Origin: Bog-756 sp052326605
GTDB taxonomy: Bacteria > Actinomycetota > Acidimicrobiia > Acidimicrobiales > RAAP-2
DNA: 64,000 nt
Reading direction: 5' to 3'
NCBI GenBank assembly: GCA_052326605.1
Contig: JBKQMB010000092.1
Location: 38,994 to 102,993, forward strand
How positions within the stretch are numbered: position 1 is the first letter of the stretch; the number at the start of each line of letters is the position of its first letter. The notes beneath the pieces were generated by a model that saw nothing but the letters and a program-made list of their open reading frames with translations, made no database searches and was not told the DNA's origin. Positions 1 through 8,759 of this stretch are shown piece by piece. The translations under genes and the position numbers were made by a program.

Positions 1-423
1 CTCGGCCGGGCCGCCCGCCTGGCTCGTGTAGGCCAGCCGCATCACCACCCCTCGCTCGTCGGCAGGGGCGCAGTACCAGCCCTCGAGGACGCCGGACGGG
101 CAGGCACAGGTGAAGTGGGGCAGCCAGTGGCCCTCGCGTTGCCACGAAAGGGCCCGGAGCGTGACGGTCTCGCCGTCGACGACGAGCACCGGTTGGATCA
201 GGCGACGCCTGCGGGGGCGCCCTCTCGCCTCGACCAGTCCCAGTGCGCGCTCGATCAGGGCGCCGAGCGAGTGGACCGAGCCGTCCTCCTCGCTGATCTC
301 CGAGAGCGAGACCCACAGGTTCCCGGTCGGGAGGAAGTGCGGATGCTCCGAGATCTCGGGGGCATTGGTGGCCAGGCTCGCAGCGGCGCCACCGGTGCCC
401 GCTGTGCGGCCGGTGCCGGTCAT
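1..423 (-). CDS. Unknown protein, N-terminal 141 residues only
   Basis: The ATG at 421-423 overlaps the TGA of the preceding amidohydrolase by 4 bases (ATGA), so it is the last visible gene of the peptide-transport operon. The frame is open to the window edge, so the C-terminus is missing. The visible part starts with a Gly/Ala/Thr-rich stretch of about 20 residues, then a soluble mixed region with the motif NLWVSLSEI and later HFTCACPSG and GWYCAPADERG, which contain three cysteines. No signal peptide or membrane segment is visible. I do not recognise the family. Its place at the end of an operon of peptide import plus two amidohydrolases suggests a role in handling the imported compound, but that rests on context alone. 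Confidence 0.7.
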   Translation of the reverse strand, partial: MTGTGRTAGTGGAAASLATNAPEISEHPHFLPTGNLWVSLSEISEEDGSVHSLGALIERALGLVEARGRPRRRRLIQPVLVVDGETVTLRALSWQREGHWLPHFTCACPSGVLEGWYCAPADERGVVMRLAYTSQAGGPAE

Positions 424-1409
424 GCCGGCGGCACCCCGAGGCCGACCAGGCGCGCCGCGTTGGCGGCGAACACCAGGTGCCGGTCGCCGTCGGAGAGGCC
501 CAACCGGTCCATGATGTCCACCTGCTCGTCGTAGTACGCCCGCACCAGCCCGCGCGGGAAGTGGGCGGAGTCGGAGCCGAAGAGGACCCGCTCGGGCCCG
601 ATCGTGTCCAGAAACTTGGTGAACAGATCGACGAGGGTGAGCGGATAGGGCATCCAGCGGATCCACTCGTTGTTGCCGGAGGTGTCGACGTGCACGTTCC
701 GGCAGGCCCACGCCAGTTGCAGCAGGTCACCGGGGTGGCTGCAGCCGAAGTGGGGAACCACGAAGGGCACCTCGGGAAACGCCTTGGCCACCCGGTGCAG
801 CCGGAGCGGGCTGATGTTCACATGGTCGGCCACGCCACCGCCTCCGTCGAGCGTGCCGAAGTGGACGAGGACCGGGATGCCCAGGTGCTCTGCGACCTGC
901 CACACCGGGTCGAGGGATTCGTCGTCGATGGAGCCGTCCAGGGCCGGTGCCAGCACCTTGTAGCCGCGCAGCCCGTCCTCGGTGACCGCCCGCCCCAGTT
1001 CGGCCGCGGCATCCGGGCCGAACGGGTCGTGATGGGCGAACCCGAGCATGCGCGGGTGGTCGGCGATGGCCCGGGCCAGCACCCGGTTGCCTCCGCCGGT
1101 CACGAACACCACTGCCTCGAGCTGTGCCGCTTCGATCTCGTCGGACCACCGGGCCGCCTGCACGTCGGCGGGAGGCCCGACCTCTTCGGGGAAGGGGAAC
1201 GAGTAGGCCGACCACCACTGTTCCTGATACCAGCGCCAGTTCTCCTTCAGGATGGCCACCTTCCGGTCGCCGTAGCGCTGCCGATAGCGCTCCTCGGCTG
1301 CCGGCGGATGCTCGTCGGGAACCGGGAGGTGGGCGTGGAAGTCGATGATGGGGAACCCCCAGCGACTGGCGCGCATCCCATCTGTCGGCGCGGGCTCAGG
1401 CATGGCCAT
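420..1409 (-). CDS. Amidohydrolase-2 family metal-dependent hydrolase
   Basis: A TIM-barrel metal-dependent hydrolase of the amidohydrolase_2 type (decarboxylases such as ACMSD, and lactone or amide hydrolases). Near the N-terminus is the metal-binding HxH in FHAHLP. Later come VLVHFGT and VVPHFGCSHP, which supply further histidines, and LFGSDSAHFPRG near the end supplies the conserved Asp. About 329 residues, normal for the family. Start choice is uncertain: ATG 1409 (used), ATG 1403 and GTG 1436 are all in frame. All overlap the end of the upstream amidohydrolase (stop at 1396-1398), so translation is coupled. Substrate unknown. It is cotranscribed with a peptide-type ABC importer, so it may act on an imported amide or aromatic acid (inference). 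Confidence 0.85.
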   Translation of the reverse strand: MAMPEPAPTDGMRASRWGFPIIDFHAHLPVPDEHPPAAEERYRQRYGDRKVAILKENWRWYQEQWWSAYSFPFPEEVGPPADVQAARWSDEIEAAQLEAVVFVTGGGNRVLARAIADHPRMLGFAHHDPFGPDAAAELGRAVTEDGLRGYKVLAPALDGSIDDESLDPVWQVAEHLGIPVLVHFGTLDGGGGVADHVNISPLRLHRVAKAFPEVPFVVPHFGCSHPGDLLQLAWACRNVHVDTSGNNEWIRWMPYPLTLVDLFTKFLDTIGPERVLFGSDSAHFPRGLVRAYYDEQVDIMDRLGLSDGDRHLVFAANAARLVGLGVPPA

Positions 1410-3102
1410 CGGGCCCCGTCGGCCCGACACCGGCACCGGCAGGCGGCGGCGCCCCCGCGAAGAGCGCCGAGGGATCGTGCACGGCCTGGCCCCCCACCAG
1501 GGTGGCCACCACGTCGATGGCGCCGATCCGCCCCGGGTCGACCGTTGTCGGATCGTCGCCCAGGACCACCAGGTCGGCGAGGCGACGGGCGGCGATCACT
1601 CCGACATCATGCTCGGCATGGGTAGCCCGGGCCCCGCCGACCGTGTAGAACTCCAGGGCCTCGGACGGGGACAGGCGCTCGTCGGGTCCGAAGACATTCC
1701 CTTCGAAGGTCGTGCGCTCGACCATGGCCTGGATCCCCCGGAGTGGCGAGCCGGCGGCCACCGGGCGATCGGAACTGCCGACGACAGGGATGCCGGCGGC
1801 CACCAGGCTCCGCATCCGGAAGAAGAAGCTCCCGAGGTCCCCATGCTGGGACAAGAGGTCGAGGAGGGTGTCACCGAAGTCGGTGAGGAAGAGCGGCTGG
1901 AGCACGACGCTCATGCCCATCCGGGCCAGGCGCCCCACCTGGTCGTCGCGGATCATCACGCCGTGCTCGATGCGGTGCCGTGGGGAGACCCCGGCCCGGG
2001 CCGGAAACGGCTCCCCGTCCGAGGCCTCCTCGAGCGCATCGAGCACCAGGTCGAGTGCGGCGTCCCCGATGGCGTGCGCCGCCACCTGCCAGCCGGCCCG
2101 GTGGGCATCGATGATGGAGCGGCGAAGGACGGCCGGGTCGTCGTCGAACCCTCCCCCGATCTCGCCGCCCGGACCGGTGGTGGCCGCGGTGCCCCCGAGC
2201 CCCGATCCGTCCACCCAGATCTTCATGGCCCCGAGCGACAGCCAGGGGTCGCCGAACCCGGTGCGGACACCGAGGTCCAGGCCGCTGACGATGCGGTCGT
2301 CCCGGTGGCCGGCCAGCGGGTGGAACAGCTGGTCGTGGGCCATCAGGTGGGCCCGGGCGCGTAGTCGCCCCGTCTCCCGGGCCAGCTGATAAGCGGCCAA
2401 CTCGACCGGGGAGTGGTCGATGCCCGGGCAGCCGATCCCTGCGTCGGTGAAGCTGGTGATCCCCTCGGCCAGGTACTGCGAGGTGGCACGGTCGATCGCC
2501 GCCGCCAACTGCTCGATCGACGAGGGGCCGACATGGTTCTTCACCACATCCATGGCCGCTTCCAGCAGCAGCCCGGTGGGACGGCCCGCAGAGTCGACCA
2601 CCACCTCTCCGCGTCCGCCCTGCCCGAGGGCGCCGGAGATGCCCACCGCATCGAGCACGGCGCTGCTCACCACGCAGGAGTGTCCCGACAGGTGGGTCAA
2701 CCACACCGCCCGGCCACCGCCCGCCCGGTCGAGCTCCTCGCGGTGCGGGTACTGGTCGGGGGGAAGTCCGTTGCCGAACCCGAAGCCGATGACCCACTCC
2801 TCTGGCTCCAGACCCTCGGCGTAGGAGGCCACGGCACCGAGGGTGGCGTCGATCCCGTGGAGCTCGCCCAGTTCCAGGTTGACCAGTCCCATGCCGAACG
2901 AAGTCGTGTGGCAGTGGGCGTCGTGGAAGCCGGGGGCGACGGTGGCACCATCGAGATCGATCACGGCCGACGCGGTGTGCCCGTCCAGGTCGTCGTCGAC
3001 GCCGGTGATGCGGCCGTTCCAGATCCCGAGCGACGTGGCCCGGGGGCGTCGCCCGTCCGCGGTGAGGATGCGGGCATTGCGGACGAGGAGGTCGAGCTTC
3101 AT
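1396..3102 (-). CDS. Amidohydrolase-3 family protein (YtcJ-like)
   Basis: A 568-residue amidohydrolase_3 family enzyme, related to YtcJ-like and N-acyl amino acid or formamide-type hydrolases. The N-terminus has the small beta-sandwich start (LLVRNARILTADG) followed by the family metal motif FHDAHCHTT. A lysine-containing strand (AMKIWVDGSGLGG), a histidine motif (VAAHAIGDAAL), RIEHGVMI and the aspartate strand VVGSSDRPVAAGSPL complete the active site. The C-terminus returns to the sandwich domain (DLVVLGDDP). It is cytoplasmic, with no signal peptide. Its ATG overlaps the stop of the transporter ATPase by 4 bases, so it belongs to the same transcript. The substrate cannot be read from sequence. 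Hydrolysis of an imported amide is the simple reading. Confidence 0.88.
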   Translation of the reverse strand: MKLDLLVRNARILTADGRRPRATSLGIWNGRITGVDDDLDGHTASAVIDLDGATVAPGFHDAHCHTTSFGMGLVNLELGELHGIDATLGAVASYAEGLEPEEWVIGFGFGNGLPPDQYPHREELDRAGGGRAVWLTHLSGHSCVVSSAVLDAVGISGALGQGGRGEVVVDSAGRPTGLLLEAAMDVVKNHVGPSSIEQLAAAIDRATSQYLAEGITSFTDAGIGCPGIDHSPVELAAYQLARETGRLRARAHLMAHDQLFHPLAGHRDDRIVSGLDLGVRTGFGDPWLSLGAMKIWVDGSGLGGTAATTGPGGEIGGGFDDDPAVLRRSIIDAHRAGWQVAAHAIGDAALDLVLDALEEASDGEPFPARAGVSPRHRIEHGVMIRDDQVGRLARMGMSVVLQPLFLTDFGDTLLDLLSQHGDLGSFFFRMRSLVAAGIPVVGSSDRPVAAGSPLRGIQAMVERTTFEGNVFGPDERLSPSEALEFYTVGGARATHAEHDVGVIAARRLADLVVLGDDPTTVDPGRIGAIDVVATLVGGQAVHDPSALFAGAPPPAGAGVGPTGPDGHA

Positions 3103-4097
3103 GATGCGGGGGCCCCGAGCGGGTGGTGGCAGGCCACGGCACGACCGTCGGGCTCCTCCACCAGTGGCGGGACGGTGGTCGTGCAGATCTCGGTGGCACC
3201 CGGGCAGCGGTTGCGGAAGGCACAGCCCGACGGCGCATCGAGCACCGTCCCGGCCTCGCCTTTCAGGATCGCCCGTGAGGACGACCGGCGCGCCTTGAGC
3301 GTGGGCGTCGGCACCGCGTCCAGCAGCCCGCGGGTGTACCAGTGCCTCGGATCCGCGTAGAGGAGGTCGGCCGGTGCCATCTCGACGAACCTGCCCAGGT
3401 ACATCACGGCGATCCGATCCGACACATGGCGCACCACCGAGAGATCGTGGGCCACGAAGACGTAGGCCAGGCCGAGCTCCTCCTGGAGCTCGCCGAGGAG
3501 ATTGACGACCTGGGCCTGCACCGAGACGTCCAACGCGGACACCGGCTCGTCGAGGACGATCAGCTTCGGCTCGGCCGCCAGGGCCCGGGCGATGCCGATC
3601 CTCTGGCGCTGGCCACCGGAGAACTCCGCGGGGAAGCGGTCGGCCATCTCGGGTTTGAGCCCGACCTTCTCGAGGAGCCCTGCCACCCGGTCGTCCGCCT
3701 CACGTCCGGAGCCGATGCGCTTGGGAAGTGCGCCGGCGATGATCACCCCCACCCTCCGGTGCGGGTTCAACGACGCGTACGGGTTCTGGAACACCATCTG
3801 CATCTGGCGGCGAATGGGGCGCAGAGCCCGGTCGCTCAGCTTGGTGATGTCGCGCCCGTGGAAGGTGATGACTCCGCGCTGGGGTTTGAGGAGGCGGACG
3901 ATGCAGCGGGAGAGCGTGGTCTTGCCGCAACCGGACTCGCCCACGATTCCCACGGTCTCGCCGTCCGCAACGGTGAAGGAGACGTCGTCGACGGCCCGCA
4001 CCGTCCCCGAGGAGCGACCGACCACCGAGCTCCTCACGGGGAACTCCACGCCCACGTGCTCCACGCTGAGGAGCGGTGGGGGAGCGGCCGGGGTCAT
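3099..4097 (-). CDS. Peptide-type ABC importer, ATP-binding subunit (DppF/OppF-like)
   Basis: A 332-residue ATPase of the nickel/peptide importer class. Walker A is GESGCGKTT, the signature is FSGGQRQRIGIARAL, Walker B is LIVLDEPVSALD, and HDLSVVRHVSDR supplies the switch histidine. The Dpp/Opp-type C-terminal extension has cysteines in CAFRNRCPGATEIC and CHHP, as in family members that bind an iron-sulfur cluster or metal there. The ATG at 4095-4097 overlaps the stop of the partner ATPase (ATGA). An open frame extends upstream of this start, but it lies inside the partner gene and shows no family similarity. It powers import through the two permeases encoded upstream. Confidence 0.95.
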   Translation of the reverse strand: MTPAAPPPLLSVEHVGVEFPVRSSVVGRSSGTVRAVDDVSFTVADGETVGIVGESGCGKTTLSRCIVRLLKPQRGVITFHGRDITKLSDRALRPIRRQMQMVFQNPYASLNPHRRVGVIIAGALPKRIGSGREADDRVAGLLEKVGLKPEMADRFPAEFSGGQRQRIGIARALAAEPKLIVLDEPVSALDVSVQAQVVNLLGELQEELGLAYVFVAHDLSVVRHVSDRIAVMYLGRFVEMAPADLLYADPRHWYTRGLLDAVPTPTLKARRSSSRAILKGEAGTVLDAPSGCAFRNRCPGATEICTTTVPPLVEEPDGRAVACHHPLGAPAS

Positions 4098-5134
4098 CCG
4101 ACGTCCCCGGCCGGGGCGAGGCCGATGTCGCCGCCGGCCATGCGCAGATGGCGGCGCTGGTCGGGGGTCAGCCAGCAGCGGGCGCTCTCCCGGTCCGATG
4201 CTCCGGGCACCGGGGCCAACGGCGGCTCCTCGAGGCAGCGGTCGAAGGCGTGGGGGCAGCGGACGAGGAACGAGCAGCCACCGCCGGCCGTCCCCGGCTC
4301 GGGCGGTGCACCCGGGATGGTCAACAGCTGCTCGCGGCGTGGGCGGTCGAGCCGGGGCATCGAGCCGAGCAGGCCCCAGGTGTAGGGGTGCTGGGGTTCC
4401 TCGAAGATGGATCGGACCGTGCCCTGCTCGACCACCCGCCCGTTGTACAGCACGACCACCCGGTCGGCCACCTCGGCGACGACGCCCAGGTCGTGGGTGA
4501 TCAGCAGCACGCCGATCCCGTGGTCGTCGCAGAGGCTGCGCAGCTGCAACAGGATCTGTGCCTGGATGGTGACGTCGAGGGCGGTGGTGCACTCGTCGGC
4601 GATCAACAGGCGGGGGGAGCACGACATGGCCATGGCGATCATCACCCGCTGGCACATTCCCCCGGACAGCTCGTGCGGATAGGCGTACCACCGCTGTTCG
4701 GGCTGGGGGATCCCGAGCCTCCTCATCGATTCGATGACCCGTTGACGCGTATCGGCCTTGTCCAGTGTGGTGTGGGCCCGGATCTGCTCCGCGATCTGCG
4801 GGCCGACCCGCTGCACTGGGTTCAGCGAGGTGACCGGCTCCTGGAACACGATGGCTATCCCCGGGCCGCGCAGTGCGCGCAGCTGGCTCTCCGGTGCATC
4901 GAGCAGCTCCGAGCCCTCGTATCGGACCGAGCCCCCGATCCGGGTGGTCGGTGATCGGGTCAATCCCATGATGGTCAGCGCGGTCACCGACTTGCCGCAC
5001 CCCGACTCGCCCACGATGCAGACCAGCTCGCCTTCGTCGAGCTCGAAGCCGACGTCATCGACGGCCTGGACGACGCCCCGGTCGGTGGAGAACCCGACCC
5101 GGAGCCCTTCGACCTCCAGCAGCGGCCCGGTCAT
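4094..5134 (-). CDS. Peptide-type ABC importer, ATP-binding subunit (DppD/OppD-like)
   Basis: The second ATPase of the importer, 346 residues. Walker A is GESGCGKSV, the signature is LSGGMCQRVMIAMAM, and Walker B is LLIADECTTALD. The usual Pro of DEPT is Cys here, a mild deviation that leaves the Asp and Glu intact. The C-terminal oligopeptide-transporter domain is present, with cysteines in GGGCSFLVRCPHAFDRC. The ATG at 5132-5134 overlaps the permease stop by 4 bases. Two distinct ATPases plus two permeases and one binding protein is the standard five-part Dpp/Opp importer. Confidence 0.95.
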   Translation of the reverse strand: MTGPLLEVEGLRVGFSTDRGVVQAVDDVGFELDEGELVCIVGESGCGKSVTALTIMGLTRSPTTRIGGSVRYEGSELLDAPESQLRALRGPGIAIVFQEPVTSLNPVQRVGPQIAEQIRAHTTLDKADTRQRVIESMRRLGIPQPEQRWYAYPHELSGGMCQRVMIAMAMSCSPRLLIADECTTALDVTIQAQILLQLRSLCDDHGIGVLLITHDLGVVAEVADRVVVLYNGRVVEQGTVRSIFEEPQHPYTWGLLGSMPRLDRPRREQLLTIPGAPPEPGTAGGGCSFLVRCPHAFDRCLEEPPLAPVPGASDRESARCWLTPDQRRHLRMAGGDIGLAPAGDVG

Positions 5135-6081
5135 GCCTGCAACCTGACCCGGGGCTCGGCGAAGGCGTGCAGGATGTCGACCGCGGTGGTGAGCAGGACG
5201 ACGAAGAACGTGCCGTACATCACGATCACCATGATGGGCGGGATATCGAGCAGGCCGATCGACTCGGCCGCGTACTGGCCGACTCCCTGGAGGTTGAAGA
5301 GGGTCTCGATCAGGATGGCCCCGCCTCCGATCACCCCGGCGAAGTCGAGGCCCCACAGCGAGATGATCGGGATCATGGATGTCCGCAGGACGTGGTGGAC
5401 GAGGATGCGGCGCTTGGTCAGGCCCTTCGCCTTGGCCGTGCGGACGAAGTCCTCACCCTCCGTTTCGATGATGCTCGATCGCAGGACCCGCGAGTAGAGC
5501 CCGATGAATCCGACCGACAAGCACAGCCAGGGCAGGATCATGTGGTCCAACCAGCCGAAGAAGCTCTGGCTGATCGGCACGTATCCCCCATTGGGGAAGA
5601 TGGAGACCTTGTAGGCCAAGAAGTAGAGGGCGACGGCGCCGATCACATAGACGGGCACGGAGATGCTCACCGACGCCAGCACGCCCATCAGCCGGTCGAC
5701 GGTGCCGCCGATGCGCCGGGAGCTGATGACACCGATGACGATGGCGCCCGACAGCCAGATCACCGATGCCCCCACGGCGAGGGATACGGTCGCCGGCAGT
5801 CCGGCCCGGAGCTGTCCCAGCACGTTGATGTTCCCCGAGTAGGAGACGACGGAGCCGGTGAAGATCTTCTTCATCATGTCGGCGTACTGCACGTACAGGG
5901 GCTGGTTGAACCCCCACTCCTTGACCACCGCCACCAGCGTGGCCGGCGATGCGCCGCGGCCGGCGATGCGCAGCGCCGGGTTCCCGTTGGGGATCACCTG
6001 GAAGATCAAGAAGGTGAAGACCGAAACGAGAAAGAGCACCACCAGGCTCGACACCAGTCGGCGTGCGATGTACCGGGCCAC
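5131..6081 (-). CDS. Peptide-type ABC importer, permease (DppB-like)
   Basis: A 316-residue inner-membrane permease of the DppB/OppB type. The N-terminal membrane segment RLVSSLVVLFLVSVFTFL is followed by a periplasmic loop and five further hydrophobic segments. The EAA loop that contacts the ATPase is visible in FVRTAKAKGLTKRRIL. The start is GTG at 6079-6081, which directly abuts the TAA of the preceding permease with no gap. The gene order here is C-type permease first, then B-type, the reverse of the usual dpp order. It forms the translocation channel with the 6082-7098 product. Confidence 0.93.
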   Translation of the reverse strand: MARYIARRLVSSLVVLFLVSVFTFLIFQVIPNGNPALRIAGRGASPATLVAVVKEWGFNQPLYVQYADMMKKIFTGSVVSYSGNINVLGQLRAGLPATVSLAVGASVIWLSGAIVIGVISSRRIGGTVDRLMGVLASVSISVPVYVIGAVALYFLAYKVSIFPNGGYVPISQSFFGWLDHMILPWLCLSVGFIGLYSRVLRSSIIETEGEDFVRTAKAKGLTKRRILVHHVLRTSMIPIISLWGLDFAGVIGGGAILIETLFNLQGVGQYAAESIGLLDIPPIMVIVMYGTFFVVLLTTAVDILHAFAEPRVRLQA

Positions 6082-7098
6082 TTACCGCCCTGCCATGGAG
6101 GTGGTGGTGCCGATGGCGTTGCGGAGGCTCTCCCCGAAGAGGTTCATCGAGACGGTCGTGGCCACCAGCATGATCACCGGCGCGAACAGCAGGCTCGGGG
6201 TGCTGGTGATGAGAGCGACACCGGAGGCGATCATCGTCCCCCACGAGGGGTTCGGGGCCTGCACCCCAGCCCCGAGGTAGGACAGGCCCGCTTCGAGGAG
6301 GATGGCGTTGGCCACGATCAGCGGGACGAACACGACCACGGCCGAGGTCACGTTGGGGAGCACTTCCGAGACGATGATCGACATCGAGCCCTTTCCGAGG
6401 AGGCGGGCAGCGGCGACGAACTCCCGCTCCCTCAGGAGGAGGACCTGGGTGCGGATGGGCCGGGCGAGGTAGGGGATGAAGACGAACCCGATGATCAGGG
6501 CGGGGACGAACAGGGAGTTCCCGCTGATGACCAACGGCCCGAGCTTGAGGCCTCCGAGCTCCAGGGCGGTCCCGAGGGCGATGCCCAACAGCACCACCGG
6601 GTAGGCCCAGATGACGTCGAGGGCGCGGGACAGCACGGTGTCGGTCCAGCCGCGGAAGAAGCCGGCGAGGATACCGGTCAGCGTGCCGAAGGTCAGCGTG
6701 ATCGCTGCGGCCAGGAACCCGATCATCAGCGAGGTCCGGCCGCCGTAGAGCAGGCGGACCGCCACGTCCCGGCCGTTGCTGTCCGCTCCGAGGAGGAACT
6801 TCGACTGCCAGGTAGGACCGATGGGGATCCCCGAGGTCGACACTACGTCGGTCGGCTTGCCCCCCACCCGGATCACCTCGGTCACGTGGTTGTCGTTGGG
6901 GCCGGTGCCCGCCACGTACTTCGCGTACAAGGGGGCACAGAGGCAGGCGATCACGATCAGGGCGAAGACGATCACCGAGCCGATGGCGACCTTGTCGTGC
7001 AGCAGCCGGCGGAGGGCCGCACGGCGATGTCGCTCACCATGCGGGCTCGGGGTGTCGGCAGCGAGGGTCTCCGATGACGAGAGTGCGATCGGGCTCAC
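6082..7098 (-). CDS. Peptide-type ABC importer, permease (DppC-like)
   Basis: A 338-residue permease of the DppC/OppC type. After a cytoplasmic tail of about 30 residues come the first membrane segment (IGSVIVFALIVIACLCAPLY), a periplasmic loop, and the core with FLLGADSNGRDVAVRLLYG, a hallmark of this family. The EAA loop is FVAAARLLGKGSMSIIVSEV, followed by NPSWGTMIASG. I chose GTG 7096-7098, which overlaps the TGA of the binding-protein gene (GTGA). A frame extending further upstream is antisense-free but lies inside the binding protein and has no membrane character. It pairs with the DppB-like permease. Confidence 0.92.
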   Translation of the reverse strand: MSPIALSSSETLAADTPSPHGERHRRAALRRLLHDKVAIGSVIVFALIVIACLCAPLYAKYVAGTGPNDNHVTEVIRVGGKPTDVVSTSGIPIGPTWQSKFLLGADSNGRDVAVRLLYGGRTSLMIGFLAAAITLTFGTLTGILAGFFRGWTDTVLSRALDVIWAYPVVLLGIALGTALELGGLKLGPLVISGNSLFVPALIIGFVFIPYLARPIRTQVLLLREREFVAAARLLGKGSMSIIVSEVLPNVTSAVVVFVPLIVANAILLEAGLSYLGAGVQAPNPSWGTMIASGVALITSTPSLLFAPVIMLVATTVSMNLFGESLRNAIGTTTSMAGR

Positions 7099-8759
7099 GA
7101 GGTGAGCTGCCAGCTGCTGAAGTCGTTGAGGTAGATCGGCGAGAAGATCGCCGTGGTGAAGTCGATCCGGTTGGACAGGAACTTCGAGAGCTGGGCGTAG
7201 CCGTAGACGAACTCGTAGGCCTGGGTGTTGACGTAGGTGTCGAGGCTGGCCCACTGCTGCGCCACGGTCGGGAGCTGGCTGGTCGGCACCTGGTCGAGCG
7301 CGGCGGTCGCCTTTTCGATGACCGGGTCGTCGACGTAGCTGTAGTTGATGTTGTGGGTCGGGTTGATGCTGGCTGCCGACAGGGGGATGTAGAAATCGAC
7401 CGGGTTGGGGAAGTCCTGGAGCCAGTCGCCGTCCCCGGTCTGGGCCTTGGTCGCCGCGTCCCCGATGGTCGATCCGTAGATGGCCGGGGCGGTCAGCTTG
7501 ACCGAGGCGTTGAAGCCGATCGAGTTCAACACGCTGGCGTAGTACTGGACGTAGGCGGAGCGGGGGCTGGTGTTGAACCCCCACACCGTCACCGGGGCGC
7601 CGGTCAGGCCCGAGCTGGCCACGAGCGCCTTGGCCTTGGCCACGTCGGGCCCGTTGGTCTGGTTGACGCAGTTCCCGTCCTGATGGCCGACGACCCCGGG
7701 GGGGATGAAGTTGCATCCCGGGGAGAGGAATCCACTGGACAACCGTTCGAGGGCGGTCCGGTCGACCGCCTCGGACAAGGCGATGCGTGCGTTCTTGTTG
7801 TCGAAGGGGGCGATGGTGGTGTTCATCCAGAAGTAGAAGGTCCAGGGGGTGGGGATGGTCTCGAACCGCGAGGACGCCGTCGACTTGATCGACGAGAGCA
7901 GCGTGGCGGGGATGGGGCTGCTCGGGTCGAAGGCGTCCACCTTGTTCTGCAGGACGTTCTCCGCGGCGATGAGCGGGTTGCTCTCGGTGGAGACGCTGAC
8001 GTCGACGTGCCCGAGGGGTATGCCGGGGAGGTGAAAGGAGGCGAACCCGGGCGTCCGCACCAGCTCGAAGGAGGAGTTGGAGACGACGTTCTCGAACATG
8101 TAGGGGCCGACACCCACCGGCGGATTCGAGATCTGGTCGGTCATCGGCGTGCCCGTCGGCACCAGCCCCGCGGCGGTGAAGGCGAGGACGTTGTCGAACG
8201 GCCCGTAGTCGGTGATCAGATTGATGGTGATCTGGTTGGTGCTCGGGTCCGAGACGATGCCGCTGATCGACGAGGCCTTCCCGGACTGGTAGTCGGTCGC
8301 CCCGGCGATGGTCGTGGTGAGGAAGGACACGCCGCCCCAGTTCAACTTGATGTCGCGCTCGATGGCGTAGGCGAAGTCACCGACCTGGACCGGTTTCCCG
8401 TTCGAGTACTTGAGGCCCGATCGGAGCGTGAGGGTGTAGGTCTTGCCGCCGTTGGTGATCACGGGCATGCCCGTGGCCAGGCCCGGGATCACCTGGGACC
8501 CGGCAGTGCCGTTGGCGTGGGCGTAGGTGAGCAGACCGGTGTAGACGAGCCAATCAGCGTCCTGTGACTGGGCGGTGTAGGCCAGTCCGGGGTCGAGTGT
8601 CCCGGGCGACGACACCAGATCGACGGTGGCGATCCCGCCGCCGCTGCCGCCGCTGCCGGTGGACGTGCTCGAGCTCCCCCCACCGCAGGCGGCCAGCAGG
8701 ATGGCAGCCGCCACAGCCAGCGCGCCGGCCCTCGTCGATTTCATGATTCCGATGTTCAC
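7095..8759 (-). CDS. Peptide-binding lipoprotein of the ABC importer (SBP family 5)
   Basis: A family 5 extracellular solute-binding protein of about 554 residues that delivers peptides or similar ligands to the importer. The start region encodes a clear lipoprotein signal peptide: MKSTRAGALAVAAAILLAAC, with Cys as the predicted lipidation site, then a Gly/Ser-rich linker. The usual opening for this family follows (LVSSPGTLDPGLAYT). I chose GTG 8759 because GGGAG lies about 5 bases upstream; ATG 8744 is the alternative. Oddly, there is no stop codon between the upstream ROK regulator and this gene, so one frame runs from 10037 to 7095. An intact signal peptide argues for independent initiation here, since a fused N-terminal DNA-binding protein could not be lipidated normally. 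Confidence 0.92.
   Translation of the reverse strand: MNIGIMKSTRAGALAVAAAILLAACGGGSSSTSTGSGGSGGGIATVDLVSSPGTLDPGLAYTAQSQDADWLVYTGLLTYAHANGTAGSQVIPGLATGMPVITNGGKTYTLTLRSGLKYSNGKPVQVGDFAYAIERDIKLNWGGVSFLTTTIAGATDYQSGKASSISGIVSDPSTNQITINLITDYGPFDNVLAFTAAGLVPTGTPMTDQISNPPVGVGPYMFENVVSNSSFELVRTPGFASFHLPGIPLGHVDVSVSTESNPLIAAENVLQNKVDAFDPSSPIPATLLSSIKSTASSRFETIPTPWTFYFWMNTTIAPFDNKNARIALSEAVDRTALERLSSGFLSPGCNFIPPGVVGHQDGNCVNQTNGPDVAKAKALVASSGLTGAPVTVWGFNTSPRSAYVQYYASVLNSIGFNASVKLTAPAIYGSTIGDAATKAQTGDGDWLQDFPNPVDFYIPLSAASINPTHNINYSYVDDPVIEKATAALDQVPTSQLPTVAQQWASLDTYVNTQAYEFVYGYAQLSKFLSNRIDFTTAIFSPIYLNDFSSWQLTS

Noticed and set aside
5167..7077. A long plus-strand open frame of 636 codons opposite the permease genes.
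   Set aside because: It is Asp/Arg/Gly/His-rich with no domain pattern, and mirrors the third-position GC bias of the two real permease genes on the minus strand.
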